Assembly: GCA_041738935.1 (NCBI GenBank)
Contig: JBGSOV010000001.1
Coordinates: forward strand, 86,146-150,145
DNA length: 64,000 nt
Reading direction: 5' to 3'
Origin: JBGSOV01 sp041738935
Lineage (GTDB): Bacteria > Patescibacteriota > Gracilibacteria > CAIRYL01 > GCA-016699755
The notes below the pieces were generated by a model that made no database searches, was not told the DNA's origin, and worked only from the letters and a program-made list of their open reading frames with translations. Positions 7,330-14,804 of this stretch are shown here, piece after piece (the first letter of the stretch is position 1; every line of letters begins with the position of its first letter). The position numbers were made by a program, and so were the translations under genes.

Positions 7330-8502
7330 ATGACAACTGCACAAAAATCGCATGACCAAATGCAAGAGCTTATGGACGAGCTCGAATTTAGCATGCCCGA
7401 AGCTGGTGATATTGTTACCGGTACTATTATCGCCAAAGAGCCCGGCTATCTTCTGCTGTCAATAGGCGGAGTTGCGGTCGGAATCATTGCCGGACGCGAA
7501 ATGCACGACGGCTTCGAAACCGCCAAAAAACTAGAAATCGGCGAACAAATCGGCGCTTTCGTCTTGAATGACGAAAATGAAGAAGGAATGATGGTTCTTT
7601 CGTTGCGCAAAGCCAGCCAAATGCAAAACTGGGATTATTTTGAAAAATGTCTCGAAAACGGCGATACCATCGAAGTCGTCGCCAAAGAAGCCAACAAAGG
7701 TGGACTTATCTGTGACGCAAATGGCGTACATGCCTTTTTGCCAGTTTCGCAACTCGCGCCGCAAAATTATCCGCGTGTCGATGGCGCCAACGCTCAAGCT
7801 ATTATCGAAAGACTTGGTCAATTTGTCGGGCAAAAATTTACTGTCCGAGTTATTACTTTCTTGCGCAATGACAAGATTATCGTTTCCGAGCGCGAAGCAA
7901 TGAGCGATGTTCGTGGTAAAGAAATCCGCAAACTCAAACCTGGCACCGTGGTTGAAGGCGAGGTGAACGGCGTGGTCAAATTTGGTGTCTTTATTACTTT
8001 TGGCAATCTCGAAGGACTTATCCATACTTCCGAGCTTAGCTGGGAGCACGTTCGCAATCATTACGAAGTCTTCAAAATCGGCGATCCGGTCAAAGCACAA
8101 ATTATCGGTATCGACGGCGACAAGATTTCACTCTCGATCAAGCGCCTCCAAAAAGACCCATGGATGGATCTTATCAAAAAATATCCAGCTGGCACGATTA
8201 CCGGCGGTAAAGTCAACAAGGTTACCAACTTTGGACTCTTTGTTACCATCGACGGAAACTTGAATGGACTTGTGCATACTTCCGAATTTGAAGATCCCGA
8301 AATGCGTCCAGATGAAATCGCTCGTGTGGGCGATCCTGTTACCGTCAAGGTGCTTGGAATCAATGAAGAAGACCACAACCTAAAGCTTTCGATGCGCCTC
8401 AGAGAAGACAAGAAAGAGGAAAAGAAAGAAGAGAAAGCAAAGAAGAAAGAAGCAAAAAAAGCCGAGGAAGAAGCTGACGAAGTAGAAACCACTGAAGAAT
8501 AA
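7330..8502 (+). CDS. rpsA: 30S ribosomal protein S1 (four S1 domains)
   Basis: RNA-binding ribosomal protein for mRNA recruitment. 390 residues with four S1 repeats at about 25-95, 108-180, 195-265 and 280-353, clearest in the last two (VVKFGVFITFGNLEGLIHTSELS and VTNFGLFVTIDGNLNGLVHTSEF). The first two repeats are more divergent, which is usual for the ribosome-docking end. The tail (about 358-390) is a charged Lys/Glu run. It has its own promoter, a leader hairpin and a terminator. Four domains rather than the six of E. coli is common outside Proteobacteria. Confidence 0.93.
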   Translation: MTTAQKSHDQMQELMDELEFSMPEAGDIVTGTIIAKEPGYLLLSIGGVAVGIIAGREMHDGFETAKKLEIGEQIGAFVLNDENEEGMMVLSLRKASQMQNWDYFEKCLENGDTIEVVAKEANKGGLICDANGVHAFLPVSQLAPQNYPRVDGANAQAIIERLGQFVGQKFTVRVITFLRNDKIIVSEREAMSDVRGKEIRKLKPGTVVEGEVNGVVKFGVFITFGNLEGLIHTSELSWEHVRNHYEVFKIGDPVKAQIIGIDGDKISLSIKRLQKDPWMDLIKKYPAGTITGGKVNKVTNFGLFVTIDGNLNGLVHTSEFEDPEMRPDEIARVGDPVTVKVLGINEEDHNLKLSMRLREDKKEEKKEEKAKKKEAKKAEEEADEVETTEE

Positions 8503-8527
8503 AAAGAAGATTCCACTACAAGATTTC

Positions 8528-8555
8528 AAAAAAAGCGGCTATAGCCGCTTTTTTT
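8528..8555 (+). terminator. Rho-independent terminator after rpsA
   Basis: AGCGGCT/AGCCGCT palindrome flanked by A-run and T-run; strong and bidirectional in form. Confidence 0.9.
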
Positions 8556-8659
8556 GGTTGTCACTTTTTACTCTCATAAATGGGCGGAGTATGCATATTT
8601 GGTAATCAAGTAATTTTTACGCTATGCTAAGCGAGTAAATTTTCTTTGCGGAACCAGAA

Positions 8660-9889
8660 ATGAAATTCCATATTCTCACTTTGTTTCCGGAAATGTTTCG
8701 TGGTTTTTTAGATGATTCTATTTTGAAACGCGCGCAGGACAAAGGCATTATCGAAATCACGACCGATGATATTCGTGCGCATTCTACAGACAGACATCGC
8801 AAAGTCGATGATGCAATTTATGGCGGGGGAGCGGGAATGCTCCTTAAGCCCGAGCCAGTTGCTGCTGCCATTCGCGCAGCAAAAGCCAAACTCCCCAATG
8901 CTTGTGTTGTTTATCTTTCGCCCAGTGGTGAGCGTTTTACTCAACAAAAAGCGGAAGAAATTGCTGCGAGTGGACAAGACCTGATTCTCCTCAGCGGTCG
9001 TTATGAAGGCGTTGATCAGCGCATTCGCGCTATGCTCATTGATGAAGAACTTTCCATCGGCGATTATGTCCTGTCTGGTGGCGAAATCGCTGCTGCCGCT
9101 GTGATCGATGTGATGGCGCGCTTGGTTCCCGGAGTTGTTGGTAAAGAAGCTTCTGTTGCTTCCGAAAGTTTTTCTTCTCAGCTTTTTCGCTGTGCCGAGT
9201 TTCCGCAGTTTACTCGTCCGGAAAATTGGGAAGGGCTCTCTGTCCCACAAGTCTTGCTTTCGGGCAATCATGCCGATATCGAGGATTGGCAATTGGCGCA
9301 TTTAGTCGGACTTTCAGAAAATGAACACAAAATGCTGCACATTCGCCGTAAATACTTCCCTCACAAAACTCGCCGCACACTTTTACGATTACACGAAGAA
9401 AGCGATATCGAATCTTGGGTTACATGGCTCAACAATCATGAAATCACCAAATGGACAAGCATTTCGCCGCCACTAACATACGAAGACGAAAAAGAATTTT
9501 TTGATGATACGCGCGCCAATTTGGCATGCTTGCCAATCAGTATTTGCGAACGCAAAAGTAAAAAACCAATTGGCGTGACTTCGCTTGAAATTGATCCACT
9601 CAACAACAAATCGGCAGCATTCGGTATTATTATTGGCGATACTTCATTTTGGAATCAGGGCTATGGGCGCGAAGTGCTGACCGAAATTCTCACAGTTGGC
9701 TTCGAACAATTACAACTCGAACGGATTCATCTGGATGTCTTTGTCAATAATTTGGGCGCAATCCGCTGTTACGAAGCGTGTGGAATGAAGCGCGTTGGGC
9801 TCGAGCGCAAAAAATTTCTCAAACAAGACGGATTCCACGATACTTTTTTGTATGAGATACTTAAGGAAGATTTTGTTTTAAAAGCATGA
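8660..9889 (+). CDS. trmD: tRNA (m1G37) methyltransferase TrmD fused to a GNAT acetyltransferase
   Basis: 409 residues. Residues 1-230 are a complete SPOUT-class TrmD: GGGAGMLLKPEPV, LLSGRYEGVDQRI, the knot IGDYVLSGGE, PGVVGKEAS and the C-terminal PQFTRPENWEGL then LLSGNHADIEDWQ. Residues about 240-409 are a GNAT N-acetyltransferase of the RimJ/RimL kind, with the acetyl-CoA segment DTSFWNQGYGREVLTEIL and the late VNNLGAIRCYEACGMKRVG. TrmD alone is usually 225-250 residues, so this is a true fusion in one frame. Its ATG has GGAACC about 9 bases upstream. It overlaps the next gene by 4 bp. Confidence 0.93.
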   Translation: MKFHILTLFPEMFRGFLDDSILKRAQDKGIIEITTDDIRAHSTDRHRKVDDAIYGGGAGMLLKPEPVAAAIRAAKAKLPNACVVYLSPSGERFTQQKAEEIAASGQDLILLSGRYEGVDQRIRAMLIDEELSIGDYVLSGGEIAAAAVIDVMARLVPGVVGKEASVASESFSSQLFRCAEFPQFTRPENWEGLSVPQVLLSGNHADIEDWQLAHLVGLSENEHKMLHIRRKYFPHKTRRTLLRLHEESDIESWVTWLNNHEITKWTSISPPLTYEDEKEFFDDTRANLACLPISICERKSKKPIGVTSLEIDPLNNKSAAFGIIIGDTSFWNQGYGREVLTEILTVGFEQLQLERIHLDVFVNNLGAIRCYEACGMKRVGLERKKFLKQDGFHDTFLYEILKEDFVLKA

Positions 9890-10524
9890 ATTCGGACACA
9901 ATGCATAAACTTTTAGCAGAAATTCAGCACAAGTTGGAACAACTCAGCGATGTCGTTGTTTTTATCGCAGGTTTGCCGGGTAGTGGGAAGACTACTTTCG
10001 CACGACAGTTGTGTGAAAAATTTCCCGAGCAGGCGGTATATGTCGCACTCGACTGGTTTGTTTATCATTCTTCGCCTGAACGAAAAAAACGCATTTATGC
10101 AGCCATTGCCTCAAATCAACCTGAGACTATAGAACAAGAGGCAAATCCATATAACTGGTACGACTTCATCGCTTTTTTTGAAGCTTTGCAGCGCTTAAAA
10201 ACAAATCGACAGGTTCAATTACAAAATATGTGGAATCAGCAAAGTGGTGAAAGGGATTTGGATGTTGTGCTTCAAATCCCGCCAGAACACGGAATTATCG
10301 TTTGTGAAGGTTCTTATTTGATGGATGAACAAACCTTCCCTCATTGCGACATTCTCGTGTTTTTGGATGTTACCTTCGATGTTACGCATCAGCGGCTGGT
10401 TGAGCGTGACAGGCATCGGACGGATCCGCACTATTTTGATCTTAAGCGACATAACACGCAGCAATATGACCTTCCGTACAACGCTGCCTATCAACACAAT
10501 GCGCATTTTATCATTTCATCATGA
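9886..10524 (+). CDS. P-loop kinase, uridine-kinase-like
   Basis: 212 residues with Walker A GLPGSGKTTF at about residues 29-38, an ALDWF segment after strand 2, ICEGSYLMDE (strand with Walker B character) and a lid-like VERDRHRTD. The arrangement matches the uridine kinase/phosphoribulokinase group of small-molecule kinases. The substrate cannot be assigned from sequence. It overlaps trmD-GNAT by ATGA and the NlpC/P60 gene by ATGA, so the three form one operon. Confidence 0.75.
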   Translation: MNSDTMHKLLAEIQHKLEQLSDVVVFIAGLPGSGKTTFARQLCEKFPEQAVYVALDWFVYHSSPERKKRIYAAIASNQPETIEQEANPYNWYDFIAFFEALQRLKTNRQVQLQNMWNQQSGERDLDVVLQIPPEHGIIVCEGSYLMDEQTFPHCDILVFLDVTFDVTHQRLVERDRHRTDPHYFDLKRHNTQQYDLPYNAAYQHNAHFIISS

Positions 10525-11477
10525 CTAATCGCGACAGATTCCTAGACTTCTGCCAAAAACAACTTAGCAAACCTTATATCCTTGGTTCGACCGGTCCGGC
10601 GACTTTTGACTGTTCGGGGCTGTTTTATTGTGCACTTACAACGCTTTTTACCGAGCAGATACCACGTATTTCTACTGATCAGTTTGCTCTGGGGGTCGAG
10701 GTCGAATTGGCACAGATTTTGCCAGGTGACCTCCTCTTTTTTGACACAGGTTGGACAGATCGCGTGCCAAACCACAATGGTGTTTGTATTGGTAATGGCA
10801 AGATGATTAATGCCAATAGCCATGGTGGAAAGGTGATTGAAGAAGCTTTTATGACTGGATATTGGTCAAGTCGAATCATTGGCGTACGACGGATTTTTGA
10901 TGCTCATGGCAAACTTGATTTATTTGGGAAACATTCACAAGTCGCTTCTTTTACGGATGTTTTGCCCACACATACTCAGTATGCCGAGATTGAAGCACTA
11001 CGAAAACAAGGTGTTGTCCGTGGTTTTGCAGATGGCACCTTTCATCCGGATCAGACGGTAACTCGCGCGGAAGCTCTCAAAATCATTCTGCTTTGTTTCG
11101 AGATTCCCTTGCTTGATGCCGATGCATCACTTTTTTCCGACGTGTCTGACAAGGACTGGCACGTGACGTATATCACGACTGCCAAAAAGCGTGGCTTTAC
11201 CAATGGATACGTAGACGGAACTTTTCGTCCCAGTAATGAAATAAATCGCGCTGAAATCGCTAAGCTTCTTTTTGAAATCGGAAATGTCAACGCTCCACAA
11301 GGAATCTCAGATATTCCCGATGTGCCTTCTGATGCGTGGTATTGCCAATACGCGCTGGCTTCTCGAAAGCGGAAGATGTTTCATTTTGTTGGGAAAAAGT
11401 TTCTTCCCACAAAGTCTGTAACTCGAGGAGAAATGTGCCAAGCTATTGTTCGTTTTCGCGAATATAAAAATGGATGA
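10521..11477 (+). CDS. NlpC/P60 peptidase with three SLH domains
   Basis: 318 residues. The N-terminal NlpC/P60 cysteine-peptidase domain has the catalytic Cys in TFDCSGLF (about residue 31) and the His in HNGVCIGNG (about 93). Three S-layer-homology repeats follow at about 145-200, 208-260 and 265-315, with the tell-tale GFADGTFHPDQTVTRAEA and GYVDGTFRPSNEINRAE. SLH repeats bind pyruvylated wall polymer, so a wall-lytic enzyme on the cell surface is expected, yet I see no signal peptide. Export may use another route, or the true start may lie elsewhere. It is in an operon with the kinase and yggU. Confidence 0.88.
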   Translation: MTNRDRFLDFCQKQLSKPYILGSTGPATFDCSGLFYCALTTLFTEQIPRISTDQFALGVEVELAQILPGDLLFFDTGWTDRVPNHNGVCIGNGKMINANSHGGKVIEEAFMTGYWSSRIIGVRRIFDAHGKLDLFGKHSQVASFTDVLPTHTQYAEIEALRKQGVVRGFADGTFHPDQTVTRAEALKIILLCFEIPLLDADASLFSDVSDKDWHVTYITTAKKRGFTNGYVDGTFRPSNEINRAEIAKLLFEIGNVNAPQGISDIPDVPSDAWYCQYALASRKRKMFHFVGKKFLPTKSVTRGEMCQAIVRFREYKNG

Positions 11478-11730
11478 TTTTGCCACTTTCCTCAAACAAC
11501 AGAAATTTCCTTGTTATATCCGACTCCGCATTGTGCCCGGTGCCTCCAAAAGTCAGATTGTCGCTCTGATGGATGATGGCGAAACTTGGAAATGTCAGGT
11601 CGCAGCCGCGCCAGAAAAAGGCAAAGCCAATGCGGAGCTGAAAAAGTTTTTTCGGAAACAATTCGGTATTTCGGCAGAAGTGATTTCTGGGGCGACTGAT
11701 CGCACCAAGCTTGTTAAATTGGAGAAATGA
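11470..11730 (+). CDS. YggU/DUF167 family protein
   Basis: 86 residues of the UPF0235 (DUF167) family, small alpha/beta proteins of unknown function. The conserved core is RIVPGASKSQIV, then APEKGKANAELKKFF and SGATDRTKLVKL. ATG 11470 overlaps the preceding stop as ATGGATGA, consistent with translational coupling. Downstream is a repeat element. Confidence 0.88.
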   Translation: MDDFATFLKQQKFPCYIRLRIVPGASKSQIVALMDDGETWKCQVAAAPEKGKANAELKKFFRKQFGISAEVISGATDRTKLVKLEK

Positions 11731-11797
11731 AAACGATCCTCAATTTGCAAACGGTAAGATTCTGGGTGGAAGCAGGAGTCTCATTCATTCCCCATTC

Positions 11798-11836
11798 AAC
11801 CCCCTCCAGCTCCCCCTATCCAGGGGGAGAGCTCGC
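11798..11836. repeat. Dispersed CCCCCTT palindromic repeat, copy 2
   Basis: CCCCCTATCCAGGGGG preceded by CCCCCTCC; same design as 3597-3634. It lies between the yggU and yraN genes. Confidence 0.55.
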
Positions 11837-11867
11837 GCAGACATTTACTTTTTGTTAGGCTGACTGC

Positions 11868-12227
11868 ATGAAAACCACCAAGCGCATCTTCGGCGATGAG
11901 GGCGAATTGGCAGCGGAAAAATTTCTCCGCAAAAATGGTTACAAAATCCTCGAACGCAATTTTCTCGTGAGTCAGGGCGAAATTGATATTGTCGCGCAGC
12001 ACAAACAAACACTTGTTTTTGTCGAAGTCAAAACGCGCAAATCAAATGCTTTCGGATCCGCACTCGAGGCAGTATCACCGGCAAAGGCGCAAAAACTTGC
12101 TGCTGCTGCTTATATCTATCTCGAACAGCACAAATTGGCTGATGTTGATTTTCGCATTGATGTCGTGACGGTTACCTTCCCAGGTCCTGTAATCGAACAT
12201 TACGAAAGCGCGGTTGGCGAAATATAA
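11868..12227 (+). CDS. YraN/UPF0102 endonuclease-fold protein
   Basis: 119 residues of the UPF0102 family, which has a restriction-endonuclease-like fold. The conserved residues are visible: GEDEGE-type start GDEGELAAEKFLRKNGY, the Glu of GEIDIVAQ, and the VFVEVKTRKS motif (E-x-K core). No biochemical role is agreed. In many bacteria yraN sits near rnhB and the trmD/rplS cluster; here trmD is 2 kb upstream. Confidence 0.92.
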   Translation: MKTTKRIFGDEGELAAEKFLRKNGYKILERNFLVSQGEIDIVAQHKQTLVFVEVKTRKSNAFGSALEAVSPAKAQKLAAAAYIYLEQHKLADVDFRIDVVTVTFPGPVIEHYESAVGEI

Positions 12228-12345
12228 AATCATTTTGGCTTCCACCTTCGTAAAACTTCGGCGGATAGGTGACCAGAATCGGTAGTTTTTTTTGGATTAT
12301 CGTTCCACCATATCTTAGGCGTGATGCCGTATGCCGCCTTGAGTA

Positions 12346-12374
12346 TTGCAGCGGAGCGGATTTTTTGTGACAAT
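12346..12374 (+). promoter_or_regulatory. Promoter of smpB, close to the start codon
   Basis: TTGCAG (12346-12351), 17 bp, GACAAT (12369-12374). The smpB ATG begins 9 bases after the -10 box, so the transcript would have almost no leader. Confidence 0.55.
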
Positions 12375-12382
12375 ATTTTTTG

Positions 12383-12820
12383 ATGAAAGAAATTCGCAAC
12401 AAACGGGCATTTTTTGACTACGAGATTCTCGACCGGATGACGGCGGGAATCATGTTGCTTGGTGCCGAAGTCAAATCAATTCGCGCCGGACGCGGCAGTT
12501 TGGCGAGCGCGTATGTTTCTGTTCGTGATGGCGAGGCGTACATCAAAAACTTTCAGGTGCCAAAATGGGAATATGCTCAACAAGAAATCGATCCGATGCG
12601 CGACAAAAAGCTGCTCCTCAAAAAAAGTGAAATCAATCGTCTTACTGGCAAATTGGACGAGCAAGGGCTGACTGTAGTGCCGCTGAGGCTCTTTTTTGCT
12701 CGCGGTTATGCCAAGCTCGAAATCGGACTGGCACGCGGAAAGAAGCAGTTCGACAAGCGTGCGACTCTCAAAAAACGAGATGAAGAACGCCGCATCGCAG
12801 GTAAGCTGAGGAAATATTGA
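12383..12820 (+). CDS. smpB: SsrA-binding protein SmpB
   Basis: 145 residues; binds tmRNA and delivers it to stalled ribosomes. It shows NKRAFFDYEI, LLGAEVKSIRAG, then a conserved KLLLKKSEI segment, and ends with the basic tail KKQFDKRATLKKRDEERR. ATG 12383 gives the standard N-terminus; a TTG directly before it is in frame but unnecessary. No tmRNA gene is visible in the window. The short leader is discussed with its promoter. Confidence 0.96.
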   Translation: MKEIRNKRAFFDYEILDRMTAGIMLLGAEVKSIRAGRGSLASAYVSVRDGEAYIKNFQVPKWEYAQQEIDPMRDKKLLLKKSEINRLTGKLDEQGLTVVPLRLFFARGYAKLEIGLARGKKQFDKRATLKKRDEERRIAGKLRKY

Positions 12821-12877
12821 TATGTATCACGGAGAAGTGTTTGAGAGAGTGTGTTTTATATATCGTATAAATTCCGT

Positions 12878-12906
12878 TTGACAGCTCCGCGAGCATTTGC
12901 CAAACT
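12878..12906 (+). promoter_or_regulatory. Promoter of rpmA
   Basis: TTGACA (12878-12883), 17 bp and a weak CAAACT (12901-12906). Initiation about 7 bases later would fall after the ATG at 12910, which favours ATG 12928 as the rpmA start. Confidence 0.5.
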
Positions 12907-12927
12907 AGCATGGAATTTTTGCAGCTT

Positions 12928-13206
12928 ATGGCACATAAGAAAGCGGGTGGATCTACCCGAAACGGACGCGATTCGAATGCTCAGCGTTTGGGCGTCAAAA
13001 AATTCGGCGGCGAAAAGCTGACCGCTGGCAGTATTATTGTGCGCCAACGCGGCAGCAAGATGATGGCTGGCGACAATGTTCGTCTTGGCAGAGATTTTAC
13101 CTTGTTCGCAACATCGGACGGGGTCGTCAAATTTTCCGAAATTGCCAAGCGCAAATTTAACGGACAAGTGCACAAAAAACGTGTTGTTTCCGTTGTAAGC
13201 GTTTGA
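12928..13206 (+). CDS. rpmA: 50S ribosomal protein L27
   Basis: 92 residues. MAHKKAGGSTRNGRDSNAQ, LGVKKFGG and AGSIIVRQRG are diagnostic of L27, whose N-terminal tail reaches the peptidyl-transferase centre. An in-frame ATG 18 bases earlier would add MEFLQL. Firmicutes L27 has a cleaved N-terminal extension, but this one lacks its LQFFA cleavage motif, so I prefer the short start. The usual partner rplU (L21) is not next to it. The TGA stop overlaps the queE ATG by one base (TGATG). Confidence 0.94.
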   Translation: MAHKKAGGSTRNGRDSNAQRLGVKKFGGEKLTAGSIIVRQRGSKMMAGDNVRLGRDFTLFATSDGVVKFSEIAKRKFNGQVHKKRVVSVVSV

Positions 13207-13844
13207 TGCAAGAGGGGATTCCCATTTCCGAAATATTTTGTTCGATACAGGGGGAAGGACCACGCGTTGGTCTTCCCTCTTTGTTTATCCGCTTGTGGGG
13301 CTGCAATCTTACTTGTAGTTTTTGTGATTCGCGCTTTGCGTGGGACAGCAGGCTCGAAAAGCCAAAATATCTTTCGCTTGCCGAGGTTGTTGCTGGAATC
13401 AAAAATTCTCCCACAAAAAACCTAATATTTACCGGTGGCGAACCAATGTTGCGGCAAGCCGACATTCGTGCGATTTGCGCAGCAGCTCAGCCCACTTTTG
13501 TCGAAATCGAAACCAATGGTACGATTGCGAGTGAGATCGATGACTTAGTCGGGCAATTTAATGTGTCGCCAAAATTTGATTTCCCCAATCCGATTCGGAT
13601 TCTTCCGAGCGAGAAAACGATTTTCAAATTTGTAATTCGCAATCAAGCGGACATCGACTTGATGGACAAATTTTGCGAGACTCACGCTGTGCCGTTTGCG
13701 CAAGTGTGGCTGCAGCCAGAAGGTATTACGCGCGAACAAATTGTTTCCAAAATCGATTTCGTAATCGCTGCTGCTACCGAGCGCGGTGCGCAGGTTTCTC
13801 CACGTGTTCATATTCTCCTCTGGAATGACAAAAGGGCGGTTTAG
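13206..13844 (+). CDS. queE: 7-carboxy-7-deazaguanine synthase (radical SAM)
   Basis: Radical-SAM enzyme of the queuosine/7-deazaguanine pathway, 212 residues. After EIFCSIQGEGPRVGLPSLF it has the cluster motif CNLTCSFCD (C-x3-C-x2-C), then IFTGGEPMLR and VEIETNGT. The C-terminus HILLWNDKRAV is also typical. The cluster spacing is the canonical CxxxCxxC form. No queC, queD or queF is in view, so the substrate supply is unknown. It is coupled to rpmA and overlaps the lipoprotein gene by 20 bp. Confidence 0.93.
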   Translation: MQEGIPISEIFCSIQGEGPRVGLPSLFIRLWGCNLTCSFCDSRFAWDSRLEKPKYLSLAEVVAGIKNSPTKNLIFTGGEPMLRQADIRAICAAAQPTFVEIETNGTIASEIDDLVGQFNVSPKFDFPNPIRILPSEKTIFKFVIRNQADIDLMDKFCETHAVPFAQVWLQPEGITREQIVSKIDFVIAAATERGAQVSPRVHILLWNDKRAV

Positions 13845-14454
13845 TTTCGTCGGCATATTATTCTTCTTTCTTTTGAGCGGTTGCACAGTACAAACGCCGC
13901 TTGTTCAACGAGCGCCCGAGAATTGTTTGCCTGCAGAAACCAAAATTGTCGCGCAGATACCAACGAGACTTGATGATGGCAAAAATGTATCGATTCAAAA
14001 TGTTGCTACTCTTGCCAAAGGAGTTTATATCACAGATACGCAGGTTCTTACGGTGGCGCACGCTGTCCCGAGAAATGCGAGCGCGGCCGGATTTAAGGAA
14101 ATAAAATACGACGAAGAAAAGCACCTCTTGCTTTTAGAAGCAAAAACATGTGGTGTACCACTCGCGATTTCGAGTTCACCCATTACAAAAGGTGATGTGT
14201 TGCATGACTGCACTTCCGACAAATCGTATGGCGCGATTAGTGATTTTGAGGATTCTGCTTTTTCGGATTCGCCTTTGTCGTCTTTTTCCGTCATGCTGAA
14301 TAATCTGGCGGTTTTACCCGGAGATTTCGTTATCGGAGATTCTGGGAAACCCTTTTGTAATAACCAAGGCGAGCTCGTAGCAATACTGGTTGCGGTTCGT
14401 GAGCAAAGTGCGCTGCTGATTCCGCTAGAGCAAATCAGAACATTTTTGAATTGA
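13825..14454 (+). CDS. Lipoprotein with trypsin-like protease fold
   Basis: 209 residues. A lipoprotein signal peptide ends in the lipobox LLSGC (Cys about residue 20), so the protein should be anchored outside the membrane. The rest looks like a chymotrypsin-fold peptidase: the His motif reads VLTVAHAV and the Ser motif reads GDSGKPF. The Asp motif usually seen as DLALL appears as HLLLLEA, so the catalytic Asp may be missing. It could be an inactive binder. The start at ATG 13825 overlaps the queE end; an upstream start would add a non-signal sequence. Confidence 0.7.
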   Translation: MTKGRFSFVGILFFFLLSGCTVQTPLVQRAPENCLPAETKIVAQIPTRLDDGKNVSIQNVATLAKGVYITDTQVLTVAHAVPRNASAAGFKEIKYDEEKHLLLLEAKTCGVPLAISSSPITKGDVLHDCTSDKSYGAISDFEDSAFSDSPLSSFSVMLNNLAVLPGDFVIGDSGKPFCNNQGELVAILVAVREQSALLIPLEQIRTFLN

Positions 14455-14512
14455 CTTCGCGCGCATAAATACGCACAATACCACGGCTTTCTTCTCGAAG
14501 AAAGTGTGATCT

Positions 14513-14541
14513 TTGGTAGCCAATTAGGTTAGTGGTAAAAT
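14513..14541 (+). promoter_or_regulatory. Promoter of tRNA-Leu
   Basis: TTGGTA (14513-14518), 17 bp, TAAAAT (14536-14541), about 55 bases before the tRNA. Confidence 0.6.
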
Positions 14542-14547
14542 AAGGAG

Positions 14548-14564
14548 TGCCGACTGCTCGGCAT
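14548..14564. repeat. Hairpin TGCCGACTGCTCGGCAT, copy 1
   Basis: The arms TGCCGA and TCGGCA form a small palindrome. A copy with one difference lies at 46975-46991 near tRNA-Asn. Confidence 0.5.
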
Positions 14565-14595
14565 GAGGGAACCAGAGACAGTTCTTTGCAAGTAT

Positions 14596-14684
14596 GGGCG
14601 AGTGGTGAAATTGGTAGACACGCAAGGTTGAGGGCCTTGTGAACATAATAGTTCGTGGAGGTTCAAGTCCTCTCTCGCCCACCA
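14596..14684 (+). tRNA. tRNA-Leu (anticodon GAG)
   Basis: An 89-nt class II tRNA. The acceptor stem GGGCGAG pairs with CTCGCCC, the anticodon loop is TTGAGGG (GAG), a long variable arm follows, and the T arm GGTTCAAGTCC is standard. The CCA end is encoded. A promoter lies 55 bases upstream. Confidence 0.97.
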
Positions 14685-14745
14685 TCTCCTCTTAGGTTTT
14701 TGTACGAGTCTTTATTGGGAGATGTTTTTCTCGCGTGCCAATTAT

Positions 14746-14774
14746 TTGACATTAATTACTTTTGGATATATAAC
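14746..14774 (+). promoter_or_regulatory. Promoter cut off from its gene by the insertion sequence
   Basis: TTGACA (14746-14751), 17 bp, TATAAC (14769-14774). The IS begins 30 bases further on; the next plus-strand reading frame lies beyond it at 15898. Confidence 0.7.
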
Positions 14775-14804
14775 TCTCTTGGAATAATAAAAAGTGAGAT
14801 TTCG

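Noticed and set aside
12910..12927. Six-residue N-terminal extension of L27 as in Firmicutes
   Set aside because: MEFLQL lacks the LQFFA cleavage motif, and the promoter position favours the later ATG.
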